Positions 1 through 5,533 of a DNA stretch of 5,533 nt are shown one piece after another. This stretch comes from Dehalococcoidales bacterium (GTDB lineage Bacteria > Chloroflexota > Dehalococcoidia > Dehalococcoidales > Fen-1064). The translations under genes and the position numbers were made by a program. Where the stretch lies: assembly GCA_028713395.1 (NCBI GenBank), contig JAQTOJ010000137.1, forward strand, positions 1-5,533, read 5' to 3'. The first letter of the stretch is position 1. Each line of letters opens with the position of its first letter. The notes below the pieces were generated by a model, which searched no databases, was not told the DNA's origin, and saw only the letters and a list, made by a program, of their open reading frames with translations.

Positions 1-72
1 ATTCCTTGTTATCCGATTGAGTATCATTAGTCTTTGCTGTTCTTTACGGCTCAATGTCACTTCTTCCTTCAT
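1..72 (-). CDS. Partial transposase N-terminus (ISNCY/IS1202-like), runs off the left edge
   Basis: Reading the minus strand from ATG at 72-70 gives 24 open codons to the window edge. The peptide starts MKEEVTLSRKEQ and continues QRLMILNRITRN. The pattern 'LS.KEQ.RL.ILN.I' is how a group of helix-turn-helix transposases begins (ISNCY/IS1202-like elements, in which a winged-helix segment precedes an integrase-type catalytic core). That identification is from memory of the family. The HTH and catalytic domains lie outside the window. An AGGG Shine-Dalgarno core (minus strand, 87-84) sits 11 nt before the ATG. The ATG is preferred because the only other nearby ATG, at 82-80, hits a stop within four codons. 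The gene points away from the moxR-like gene. It could instead be a different small DNA-binding protein, and whether the full element is intact cannot be seen. Confidence 0.5.
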   Translation of the reverse strand, partial: MKEEVTLSRKEQQRLMILNRITRN

Positions 73-74
73 AC

Positions 75-121
75 TGACATTTTCCCTGAACAGTTAACTA
101 CTGTCATTATCGTAGAACATT
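75..121. repeat. Two imperfect 27-bp-spaced direct repeats in the transposase leader
   Basis: The segments 75-94 and 102-121 match at 14 of 20 positions, sharing the pattern TGNCATTNTC then GAACA then a T. Further TTGACA boxes occur at 120-125 and 152-157. On the minus strand each reads TGTCAA. Repeated boxes of this kind just outside a transposase gene are what one expects of transposase binding sites within an insertion sequence end. The exact IS terminus is not certain; 125 and 157 are both plausible because each ends in ACA, giving a TGT tip. Confidence 0.4.
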
Positions 122-162
122 GACAATCTTGTTCACCGAGCATCCACTATGTTGACAGATTA

Positions 163-171
163 TGCTAGAAT
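163..171 (+). promoter_or_regulatory. Candidate extended -10 promoter for the MoxR/DUF58/transglutaminase operon
   Basis: TGC at 163-165 followed directly by TAGAAT at 166-171 forms an extended -10 element (five of six matches to TATAAT). It would place the transcript start near 178, about 45 nt before the ATG at 223. No good -35 sits at the usual distance (143-148 reads TCCACT), but extended -10 promoters can work without one. A perfect TTGACA at 152-157 is only 8 bp from the -10, too close to act as its -35. The start codon downstream is served by GGGAGG at 212-217, with 5 nt spacing. Confidence 0.4.
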
Positions 172-222
172 GGGGTTAGAAAAAATATCGCACAGGATAT
201 AGGTGCATCAAGGGAGGAACCG

Positions 223-1182
223 ATGGCGCAAAGCATCGTAGAGGCGCAATCCAAAGCTAAAGCGATAGTCGATAATGTGGAACAGGTCATCATCGGTAAG
301 CGCGACATGATCGAGCTGGCGGTCATCGCCTTGTTGAGCCGCGGACACCTGTTAATCGAGGATGCTCCCGGCGTGGGCAAAACAATGCTCGCGCGCAGCC
401 TCGCCAAATCCCTGGATTGTTCCTTCAAGCGTATTCAGTTCACCCCCGATATGTTGCCCAGCGATATCACCGGCGTTTCTTTTTATAACCAGAAAGCCGG
501 GGATTTTGAATTCCGTTCGGGCCCCATCATGGCACAGATCGTGCTGGCGGATGAGATCAACCGGGCAACTCCCAAAGTGCAGTCCGCGCTGCTGGAATGC
601 ATGGAAGAAGGCCAGATTACGGTGGATGGCGTCACCCACAAAATGCCCACGCCGTTTCACGTGCTCGCCACGCAAAACCCCATTGAGTACGAAGGCACTT
701 TCCCCCTGCCGGAAACCCAACTGGATCGCTTTATCTTACGCATCAGTATCGGTTATCCTTCGGTAGCTGATGAGATTTCTATTATGAATCATCAGCAATA
801 TCATCACCCCATCGAACAACTGAAACACGTTATCACGACCGGTGAAATGGAAAATCTACAGAATGCCGTCAGGGACATATTTGTAGATGAATTGATTAAA
901 GAATACATCGCCCGGCTGGTGACAGCCACCCGCGATAATGCTTTAATCTTTTTGGGCGCTTCGCCGCGCGGCTCTTTGTCACTATTCCGCACCGCCCAAG
1001 CGCGCGCTTTGATTCACGGCCGTGATTTCGTTTTGCCGGACGATGTGAAAGCCCTGGCGATTCCCGTACTGGCGCACCGTCTCATTCCGCGAATCACCGA
1101 TTCCTCCCATGACCGCAGCGGCAAGGATATTATGCACCAGATTCTGGAACTAGTGCCGGTCCCCGGCGCGCAGGCACGTTGA
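223..1182 (+). CDS. MoxR-family AAA+ ATPase
   Basis: This 319-residue protein has the full-length size of MoxR ATPases, cytoplasmic AAA+ machines thought to use ATP to remodel or activate partner proteins, often ones with vWA-like domains. Visible motifs in order: Walker A DAPGVGKT (47-54), Walker B IVLADE (106-111) followed by the family hallmark INRA, sensor 1 VLATQNP (147-153, with N152), the PLPETQLDRF segment (161-170), and sensor 2 GASPRG (245-250, with R249) in the lid domain. All catalytic positions appear intact and there is no signal peptide or membrane segment. The start is well supported by GGGAGG 5 nt upstream. It is the first gene of the cluster, 149 bp before the DUF58 gene, its usual partner. 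The family call is firm, while the actual client protein is inferred from the neighbours only. Confidence 0.96.
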   Translation: MAQSIVEAQSKAKAIVDNVEQVIIGKRDMIELAVIALLSRGHLLIEDAPGVGKTMLARSLAKSLDCSFKRIQFTPDMLPSDITGVSFYNQKAGDFEFRSGPIMAQIVLADEINRATPKVQSALLECMEEGQITVDGVTHKMPTPFHVLATQNPIEYEGTFPLPETQLDRFILRISIGYPSVADEISIMNHQQYHHPIEQLKHVITTGEMENLQNAVRDIFVDELIKEYIARLVTATRDNALIFLGASPRGSLSLFRTAQARALIHGRDFVLPDDVKALAIPVLAHRLIPRITDSSHDRSGKDIMHQILELVPVPGAQAR

Positions 1183-1191
1183 TCGTCTTCC

Positions 1192-1227
1192 GTCATGGCG
1201 AGATTACGAAGTATTCGAAGCAATCTC
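1192..1227. repeat. Dispersed hairpin repeat (GTCATnGCGAG...AAGCAATCTC type)
   Basis: The segment starts GTCATGGCGAGATT and ends CGAAGCAATCTC. It closely resembles a short repeat seen scattered between genes in many bacterial genomes (commonly GTCATTGCGAG...GCAATCTC); that resemblance is from memory. It can fold: GAGATT at 1200-1205 pairs with AATCTC at 1222-1227, and inside it CGAA at 1207-1210 pairs with TTCG at 1214-1217 around a 3-nt loop. There is no run of T after it, so it is not a classical terminator. It lies 9 bp after the MoxR stop codon, within the operon. Confidence 0.6.
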
Positions 1228-1295
1228 AGAGCGGAGGGGGCTAGTAGCTGACCTATCAAGGTAAATGAACATGCGGCAGATAAATCAATCCTAAG

Positions 1296-1314
1296 GTATT
1301 TGATACAGAAATAC
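1296..1314. repeat. Small AT-rich inverted repeat before the DUF58 gene
   Basis: GTATTT at 1296-1301 and AAATAC at 1309-1314 are perfect inverted repeats separated by 7 bases, ending 17 bp before the GTG start at 1332. It could be a weak mRNA hairpin or an operator, but six AT-rich base pairs can arise by chance. The rest of the 1228-1331 spacer shows no gene and no convincing promoter. Confidence 0.25.
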
Positions 1315-1331
1315 GGGTTGCAGGATGGTAA

Positions 1332-2570
1332 GTGGTAGCGCCGATGAAAACCAGACTTGTTTGGATTTCGATTCTCGTCACCGCGATGCTGGCATTCGCG
1401 CTACTCTTCGGTTCGGCGCTTTTACTACGGTTATTTTATCTCTCGATTCTCATCCTGCTGGCTTCATATGCCTGGGTGGTTTACAATATTCGTAAACTGA
1501 GCCTTAAAACCGGCGCGGCGCCGGCACATTTGCAGGTCGGTGATGATTTCCAGCGTGAAGTAACCCTCACCAATAATAGCCGCCTGCCGCGTTTATGGTT
1601 GAAACTACAAGACCGCACCGATCTCGGCCCGCAAGATAGCACCCTTGTCAACCTCCCCGGTCAAGATTCGAAGACCTGGAAAACCAATTTCACCTGCTTA
1701 CGCCGCGGGCGTTTTCACCTCGGACCAGTCGATGTCACTTCCTTTGATCCGCTGGGTATTTTTTCCCGGCAAATCACCCTCGGTGATTCTCAAAGCGTGA
1801 TCATATATCCGCAAGCCGTGGATTTACCCCACTTCAAATTCAGTTCTTTCAGCGATTTCGGCTACAACGATAGCTATCTTTCTGCAACCCGCATCAGTTC
1901 CAACGCCTCCAGTGTGCGCGAATTTGCCAGCGGCGATAGCCTGCGCCACATCCACTGGCAAAGCACACTACGCACCGGCAAGTTTATGGTAAAAATGTTC
2001 GATGCCGACCGCTCCTACAATGCTTCCAAGATAGGTTGGATATTATTGGATATGAACGAAGAATCGCATTTCGGACGGCAATTGGACACCACGGACGAAC
2101 AGGCAATCGTGATCGCAGCCTCGGTGGCGCAAAATTACCTCCAGGGTGGTATGAAGGTCGGTCTCATGGCTTCCGATGCCGAACGCAGTTATGTAGCTCC
2201 GGAAAGGGGTCAGGCACAACTCTGGCAGATATTAGAAAAGTTAGCGTTGATGAAAACCGATTGGAGATCGACGCTTAAGGAGACAGTCAATAAAAACCTG
2301 GACGACATACGCGATAATCCGCTGGTTATCATCATCGCCACCACCACTTCTACCGGGTTGATCGATACGATTCGTCAGTTGAAAAACCGCGTGGATGCGG
2401 TGGTCGTGATTCTGCTGGACGTGGCCAGTTGGCAAGGCTCTCCGATCTTGACCGATATGCAGCGGACGCTTACCTGGACGGGCGCGCAGGTTTACATGGT
2501 TCATAAGGGTGAAAAAATTGCCACTGCTCTGGATAGCAAAATTACCCACGTCCACCCGTATATGGTATAA
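1332..2570 (+). CDS. DUF58 domain membrane protein, partner of the MoxR ATPase
   Basis: The protein has 412 residues from GTG at 1332, or 408 from ATG at 1344. GTG is slightly preferred because AGGA at 1322-1325 lies 6 nt upstream, whereas ATG 1344 has no good ribosome site. A tight membrane hairpin forms the N-terminus (about 10-31 and 34-51), with both ends predicted inside. Family marks follow: RRGRFHLGP (124-132), FDPLGIF (138-144) and the DUF58 signature REFASGD..R.IHW (196-209). The C-terminal part is a vWA-like fold with hydrophobic strands at 234-240, 331-336 and 356-363. Where true vWA domains carry a DxSxS metal site, this one reads DMNEES from D240, so that site looks degenerate; many DUF58 proteins vary here. 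DUF58 proteins are normally encoded next to MoxR and are presumed to be its membrane-anchored partner. The stop is 3 bp before the transglutaminase gene. Confidence 0.93.
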   Translation: MVAPMKTRLVWISILVTAMLAFALLFGSALLLRLFYLSILILLASYAWVVYNIRKLSLKTGAAPAHLQVGDDFQREVTLTNNSRLPRLWLKLQDRTDLGPQDSTLVNLPGQDSKTWKTNFTCLRRGRFHLGPVDVTSFDPLGIFSRQITLGDSQSVIIYPQAVDLPHFKFSSFSDFGYNDSYLSATRISSNASSVREFASGDSLRHIHWQSTLRTGKFMVKMFDADRSYNASKIGWILLDMNEESHFGRQLDTTDEQAIVIAASVAQNYLQGGMKVGLMASDAERSYVAPERGQAQLWQILEKLALMKTDWRSTLKETVNKNLDDIRDNPLVIIIATTTSTGLIDTIRQLKNRVDAVVVILLDVASWQGSPILTDMQRTLTWTGAQVYMVHKGEKIATALDSKITHVHPYMV

Positions 2571-2573
2571 ACA

Positions 2574-4841
2574 ATGAAAAACAGATTGCAAAAATTGACT
2601 TCACCCCTTTTAAGGCTAAAAGACCGCACCTTCAAACCGCGTGATTGGTTAATGCTTACCAGTCTGGTATTGGCATTTGGCACATTGGCCGTGGCCGTGC
2701 TATCGATTGAAAAAGCCGATTGGGTACGTCCCGAGCCGTTATTGATCGTGACGCTTGCTTTCGCCCTGGTATGCGGGAGTCTATTGGCTAATCTGCGGTT
2801 TATCAACAAATGGTTCATACCGTTGATGGTGATCTCCGGTTTAGGGGTGACCGTCTGGCAAAGTGTATTAATTTTCAAAGCAAACCAAGACTATTCCGCT
2901 TTCCAGCAGTGGTGGTTGACGGTGAGTAACGCGCTACCCAGCGATGCCCCCATCTATTTTGTGATGTTCCTCTTTTTTATTACCTGGGTCATCGGTGTAC
3001 TATCTTTCTGGTTTCTCTGGAAACGCCGCACCGGCTGGGTCACTGTTATGCTCGGGGCAGTCATGTTACTTACCAACGTGAGCAACCTACCGCACGAAAA
3101 ATACTATTACTTCCCCCTGTTTTTCCTCCTGGCCATTCCTCTACTGGTCTGTACCCACCTGATAAAGCAAACCGGGCAAACGGCGGTCTGGCAGGATAAT
3201 ACCCTGCGCCGTAATCTGTTTACTTACAGCACTATCATTTTGCTTATTACGGTTCTCATTACCGGAGTAGCTTACGCGTTGCCCGAACCGCCATTGGACA
3301 AAATTGGTGTAAAAATCGATACGGGTAATCTTAATTTATACAACAAGTGGTTTAACGTTTTCTCCACCATCAGTTCTAAATGGCCGCAATTACGCAACCG
3401 TGATAAAACCAACCTTTTGTTCAAAGATGGCATCGAGACCGGAGACGATATTTTATTCATCATCAACAGCCCGCATTCCAACTATTGGGGCGTGCGCCGG
3501 TACGATATATATCAATCAAACGGCTGGTCAAGCGCCACCAACTCCCAATCGAGTGACCTGATCACGGAAATTATTAATTATGTCAACAACCCAGCCATTC
3601 AAACCGAATCTGTTACTTACACAGTGGAAAACCGCCTGAAAACCGATATTTTGTTGACCGATGGGCAGACGACCTCTGTGAGTATCCCCTTTGAAATCCA
3701 GGTGTTCTCCAATCCCCTCAGTAGTCCACGTCCGGTCGGCGCTATAGATCCTGCCTCGATAGTTTCTTTGAACCTCATGCTACCCTATCAAAAATATACC
3801 GTTGTGACTAAAACCGTTACCGCCTCTCCGGCGGATCTGCTCAAAGCCGGCACCGATTACCCTCTCTGGATTACCAGCCAATACCTGCAATTACCGTCAG
3901 ATTTTCCGCTGCGGGTCAGCGCGTTGAGTCTGGATATCACCCGTGACGCGGCGACACCTTATGAAAAAGCTCTGGCAATTAAAAAATACCTTAATCAATT
4001 TGTTTACGACCAGAATGCCACTCCACCTCCTGCCAACAAAGATGGTGTCGATTACTTTTTATTCAGCTCTAAAAACGGTTATTGCACTCATTTTGCTTCC
4101 GCCATGACCACCATGTTGCGCGCCACCGGTGTGCCTGCCCGTTTCTGTACCGGTTATCTACGGGGTGAATACGACCGGGCGACCGATACCTACCAGATAC
4201 GCGGACGCAATTATCACGCCTGGGTGGAAATCTTCTTCCCGGATATGGGGTGGGTGGAATTCGAATCCACTCCCGCCAATGCAACGGCCGTTCCCGAGGA
4301 AACTCCGGAAGCCGTAACTGAACCGACTTACGCTTTTACAGAGGAAGATTCTTTACCCCCCTGGATGTTGGATATTACCGGCGGCGCGGCGGGACAAAGA
4401 CCGCCGGTGAATATTAACCGGAAAATACCCTCCATCTGGGCATGGCTCATCGGTATTATTTCTGTCTTCTTTCTGGCACTCATCATTGTGCGCAGCATAC
4501 TGAACCGCTGGGTGCGCCGTTTGATCGCGGTGGATTCTCCGGCGGAGATTTACACCCAGATGCGGCTGTTATCGAAGCGAGGTAGTATTGCGCTGCAAGA
4601 TTGGGAAACACCGGCGGAATTCGGGCGACGGTTGGCAAAAAGCATTCCCTGGCAGGAAGCTGCCATACGGCAAATCACTGATTCCTATACCACGTCTACC
4701 TACGCCCGCGAAAAAATACTGGATAAGCGTGAAAACGGTAAACTCGGCAAAGCCTGGGTGTCTCTATGCCCCTCGCTGATCCGTCATATGCTCCAACTGC
4801 GAAAATGGATGTGGTTGCGCCTTTTCTGGAAACCATCCTAG
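2574..4841 (+). CDS. Multi-pass membrane transglutaminase-like protein (TgpA type, DUF4129 tail)
   Basis: The protein has 755 residues. About seven membrane segments (near 26-44, 55-73, 81-101, 127-149, 153-169, 179-197 and 216-235) lead to a large extracytoplasmic region (about 236-620). A further helix (621-642) returns the chain to the cytoplasm, where a DUF4129-like tail (about 656-711, with the ETPAEFGRRLA motif at 678-688) follows. The transglutaminase core shows GYCTHFASA with Cys504, then NYHAWVE with His548. The third triad position, 16 residues after His, is Glu564 in FESTP rather than the Asp of TgpA. A Pro/Glu/Thr-rich linker (571-595) joins core to membrane. Such proteins are thought to cleave or cross-link envelope proteins or peptidoglycan-linked peptides; the substrate is unknown. 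There is no Shine-Dalgarno sequence before ATG 2574, only 3 bp after the DUF58 stop, so translation is probably coupled. In Pseudomonas aeruginosa the tgpA gene has comparable MoxR and DUF58 neighbours. Confidence 0.93.
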   Translation: MKNRLQKLTSPLLRLKDRTFKPRDWLMLTSLVLAFGTLAVAVLSIEKADWVRPEPLLIVTLAFALVCGSLLANLRFINKWFIPLMVISGLGVTVWQSVLIFKANQDYSAFQQWWLTVSNALPSDAPIYFVMFLFFITWVIGVLSFWFLWKRRTGWVTVMLGAVMLLTNVSNLPHEKYYYFPLFFLLAIPLLVCTHLIKQTGQTAVWQDNTLRRNLFTYSTIILLITVLITGVAYALPEPPLDKIGVKIDTGNLNLYNKWFNVFSTISSKWPQLRNRDKTNLLFKDGIETGDDILFIINSPHSNYWGVRRYDIYQSNGWSSATNSQSSDLITEIINYVNNPAIQTESVTYTVENRLKTDILLTDGQTTSVSIPFEIQVFSNPLSSPRPVGAIDPASIVSLNLMLPYQKYTVVTKTVTASPADLLKAGTDYPLWITSQYLQLPSDFPLRVSALSLDITRDAATPYEKALAIKKYLNQFVYDQNATPPPANKDGVDYFLFSSKNGYCTHFASAMTTMLRATGVPARFCTGYLRGEYDRATDTYQIRGRNYHAWVEIFFPDMGWVEFESTPANATAVPEETPEAVTEPTYAFTEEDSLPPWMLDITGGAAGQRPPVNINRKIPSIWAWLIGIISVFFLALIIVRSILNRWVRRLIAVDSPAEIYTQMRLLSKRGSIALQDWETPAEFGRRLAKSIPWQEAAIRQITDSYTTSTYAREKILDKRENGKLGKAWVSLCPSLIRHMLQLRKWMWLRLFWKPS

Positions 4842-4881
4842 GGGTGCAGGACTCTTCTGTCCCCAATGGCTCTCACAGAAG
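4841..4881 (+). terminator. Possible 3'-end hairpins after the operon
   Basis: Two overlapping hairpins can form right after the transglutaminase stop. In the first, GGGG (4841-4844) and CAG (4847-4849) pair with CTG (4857-4859) and CCCC (4861-4864). In the second, CTTCTGT (4854-4860) pairs perfectly with ACAGAAG (4875-4881) across a 14-nt loop. They share bases 4857-4860, so only one can form at a time. Neither is followed by a T run, so this is at best a weak or factor-dependent terminator or an mRNA 3'-end stabiliser. Confidence 0.3.
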
Positions 4882-4904
4882 GTATTGATTAAATAACCAA
4901 TAAA

Positions 4905-4933
4905 TTGCATTCACCGGTCACTAACAGTAAAAT
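4905..4933 (+). promoter_or_regulatory. Candidate promoter for the VOC-family gene
   Basis: TAAAAT at 4928-4933 matches the -10 consensus at five of six positions and lies exactly 17 bp after TTGCAT at 4905-4910, a half-match to the -35 consensus. The transcript would start near 4940 and carry a leader of about 120 nt that includes the palindrome at 4967-4979. A promoter is expected here because the 219-bp gap and hairpins separate this gene from the operon upstream. An alternative -10 is GATAAT at 4968-4973, but it has no recognisable -35. Confidence 0.35.
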
Positions 4934-4966
4934 AGGTGACTGAAAAAAATAAATCAGCAAAGTGGG

Positions 4967-4979
4967 CGATAATTTATCG
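4967..4979. promoter_or_regulatory. 13-bp palindrome, possible operator
   Basis: CGATAA at 4967-4972 and TTATCG at 4974-4979 are perfect inverted repeats around a single T. The arms are too close together to make an RNA hairpin without losing pairs, so a dimeric DNA-binding protein is the more natural reading. The site lies about 30 bp downstream of the predicted transcript start and 80 bp before the VOC start codon. No regulator gene is in the window. Confidence 0.3.
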
Positions 4980-5060
4980 TAGTTTTCATCCCGCCTTTAG
5001 GGAATGGGGCGCGTTTTCTGCCTCATACCCGAGCTAACAGAATAAATAAAAGGAGTCAAC

Positions 5061-5477
5061 ATGTTCAACCGTATCCGCGCCGTCCATATCGCCGTCAATT
5101 CCATTGCCCAGGCTGCCAAAGACTATGAAGAACGTTTCGGGTTCAAGCTGACTCAGACCAACGAACGTCCGCAGGATGGCGTCCGCAACGCTTTTTTACC
5201 CTTCGGTAATGGTGATTCCATAGTCGAATTTCTGGAACCGATGGTCCCCGGTCAGGGCGGTCTCGCCAAATTCCTGGAAAAACGCGGTGAGGGCGTTTAT
5301 ATGATGGCATGGGAAGTGGATAGCATTGATGTAGCCATCAAAGAATTAAAAGCCAAAGGCGTCACCCTGCTTAACTCCGAACCGGAAGCCCGCGCCAAAG
5401 GCGCCAACGTCTTCATCCACCCTAAATTTGCGCATGGCGTGCTCATCGAACTCATCGAAAAACGCACGAAAATATAA
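5061..5477 (+). CDS. VOC-fold protein resembling methylmalonyl-CoA epimerase, metal histidines missing
   Basis: This 138-residue protein has the length of methylmalonyl-CoA epimerase, which interconverts the (R) and (S) forms of methylmalonyl-CoA. The similarity is clear in AFLPFGNG (44-51), EFLEP (56-60), KFLEKRGEG (70-78) and GVLIELIE (126-133), and two beta-alpha-beta-beta-beta modules can be traced (about 1-60 and 76-134). In the active family the metal is held by His, Glu/Gln, His and Glu. Aligned by eye, the two acidic positions remain (Glu56, Glu130), but the first His is Ala7 (a His9 sits two residues on) and the second is Met81, in VYMMAWEV where the family has a His-His pair. It may be a divergent VOC enzyme or a non-catalytic paralogue. 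The start is firm: AGGAG at 5051-5055, 5 nt before ATG. Family call is strong; function is open. Confidence 0.85.
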   Translation: MFNRIRAVHIAVNSIAQAAKDYEERFGFKLTQTNERPQDGVRNAFLPFGNGDSIVEFLEPMVPGQGGLAKFLEKRGEGVYMMAWEVDSIDVAIKELKAKGVTLLNSEPEARAKGANVFIHPKFAHGVLIELIEKRTKI

Positions 5478-5483
5478 CACTTT

Positions 5484-5508
5484 GTCATTCCGGCGCCGGC
5501 AGGAATCC
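5484..5508. repeat. Dispersed inverted-repeat element (GTCATTCC...GGAATCC type)
   Basis: The segment runs from GTCATTCC to GGAATCC and starts 6 bp after the VOC stop codon. ATTCC at 5487-5491 pairs with GGAAT at 5502-5506, and the centre contains the perfect 10-bp palindrome CCGGCGCCGG (5490-5499). It resembles the widespread ATTCC...GGAAT intergenic repeats (the dRS3 sequences of Neisseria are a known example of that general form). It may be the edge of a larger repeat continuing beyond the window. There is no T run, so a terminator role is doubtful. Confidence 0.5.
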
Positions 5509-5533
5509 ATAAAGAAGAGTTGAGTCTCGATCC

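Noticed and set aside
120..150. TTGACA at 120-125 as the -35 of a promoter with CACTAT at 145-150 as -10
   Set aside because: The spacing is 19 bp and the -10 matches at only three positions; the extended -10 at 163-171 is better placed for the gene.
352..720. Minus-strand open frame of 122 codons inside the MoxR-like gene
   Set aside because: It is the opposite-strand shadow of a clear AAA+ gene and resembles no family I know.
1183..1331. A separate promoter for the DUF58 gene
   Set aside because: No -10/-35 pair with sensible spacing was found; TTGATA at 1301-1306 has no matching -10 before the start codon.
4911..4940. Inverted repeat TCACC/GGTGA and GTCAC/GTGAC around the VOC promoter
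   Set aside because: Five-base arms with 14-19 base loops are easily due to chance, and the sequence overlaps the predicted -10.
4967..5017. GC-rich hairpin CGCC (4992-4995) with GGCG (5008-5011) followed by TTTT as a terminator
   Set aside because: Only four firm base pairs with two extra G-T pairs, and a terminator here would cut off the VOC gene from its own likely promoter.
1..5533. CRISPR array, tRNA, rRNA or riboswitch
   Set aside because: No regularly spaced identical repeats, cloverleaf or recognised aptamer sequence was seen in the non-coding stretches.

Overview
The window looks like an ordinary bacterial chromosome segment of medium GC. Three features suggest a Chloroflexota-type genome, perhaps of the Dehalococcoidia kind: the MoxR / DUF58 / membrane transglutaminase cassette, the style of the short dispersed repeats, and a transposase N-terminus of a type I associate with such genomes. 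This placement rests on gene content and recall and is only a moderate-to-low confidence inference.

Layout. Bases 1-72 (minus strand) are the first 24 codons of a gene that runs off the left edge. It resembles the start of a helix-turn-helix transposase (ISNCY/IS1202-like). Its leader (75-121) holds two imperfect direct repeats, probably part of an insertion sequence end. An extended -10 promoter (163-171) and a strong ribosome binding site then lead into the main cluster, all on the plus strand: a MoxR-family AAA+ ATPase (223-1182), a DUF58 membrane protein (1332-2570) and a multi-pass membrane transglutaminase-like protein of the TgpA type (2574-4841). The first two genes are separated by 149 bp holding a dispersed repeat. 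The last two are 3 bp apart with no Shine-Dalgarno sequence between them, so they are probably translationally coupled. After a 219-bp spacer with hairpins, a candidate promoter and a short palindrome comes a small VOC-fold protein (5061-5477) resembling methylmalonyl-CoA epimerase. The right edge holds another short inverted-repeat element.

How the genes fit together. MoxR ATPases are thought to act as chaperone-like remodelling machines on partner proteins with vWA-like domains. DUF58 proteins are the usual partner. The third protein puts a papain-like Cys-His-acid domain outside the membrane and a DUF4129 tail inside. A likely unit is an ATPase plus a membrane adaptor controlling or assembling an extracytoplasmic transglutaminase or protease that works on the envelope. 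The same three-gene logic occurs around tgpA in Pseudomonas aeruginosa. The substrate is unknown. The VOC gene appears to be separately transcribed and unrelated.

I see no clearly new system. The points most worth a second look are the loss of both metal-binding histidines in the epimerase-like protein, the IS end abutting the operon promoter, the Glu in the transglutaminase triad, and the repeat inserted inside the operon.
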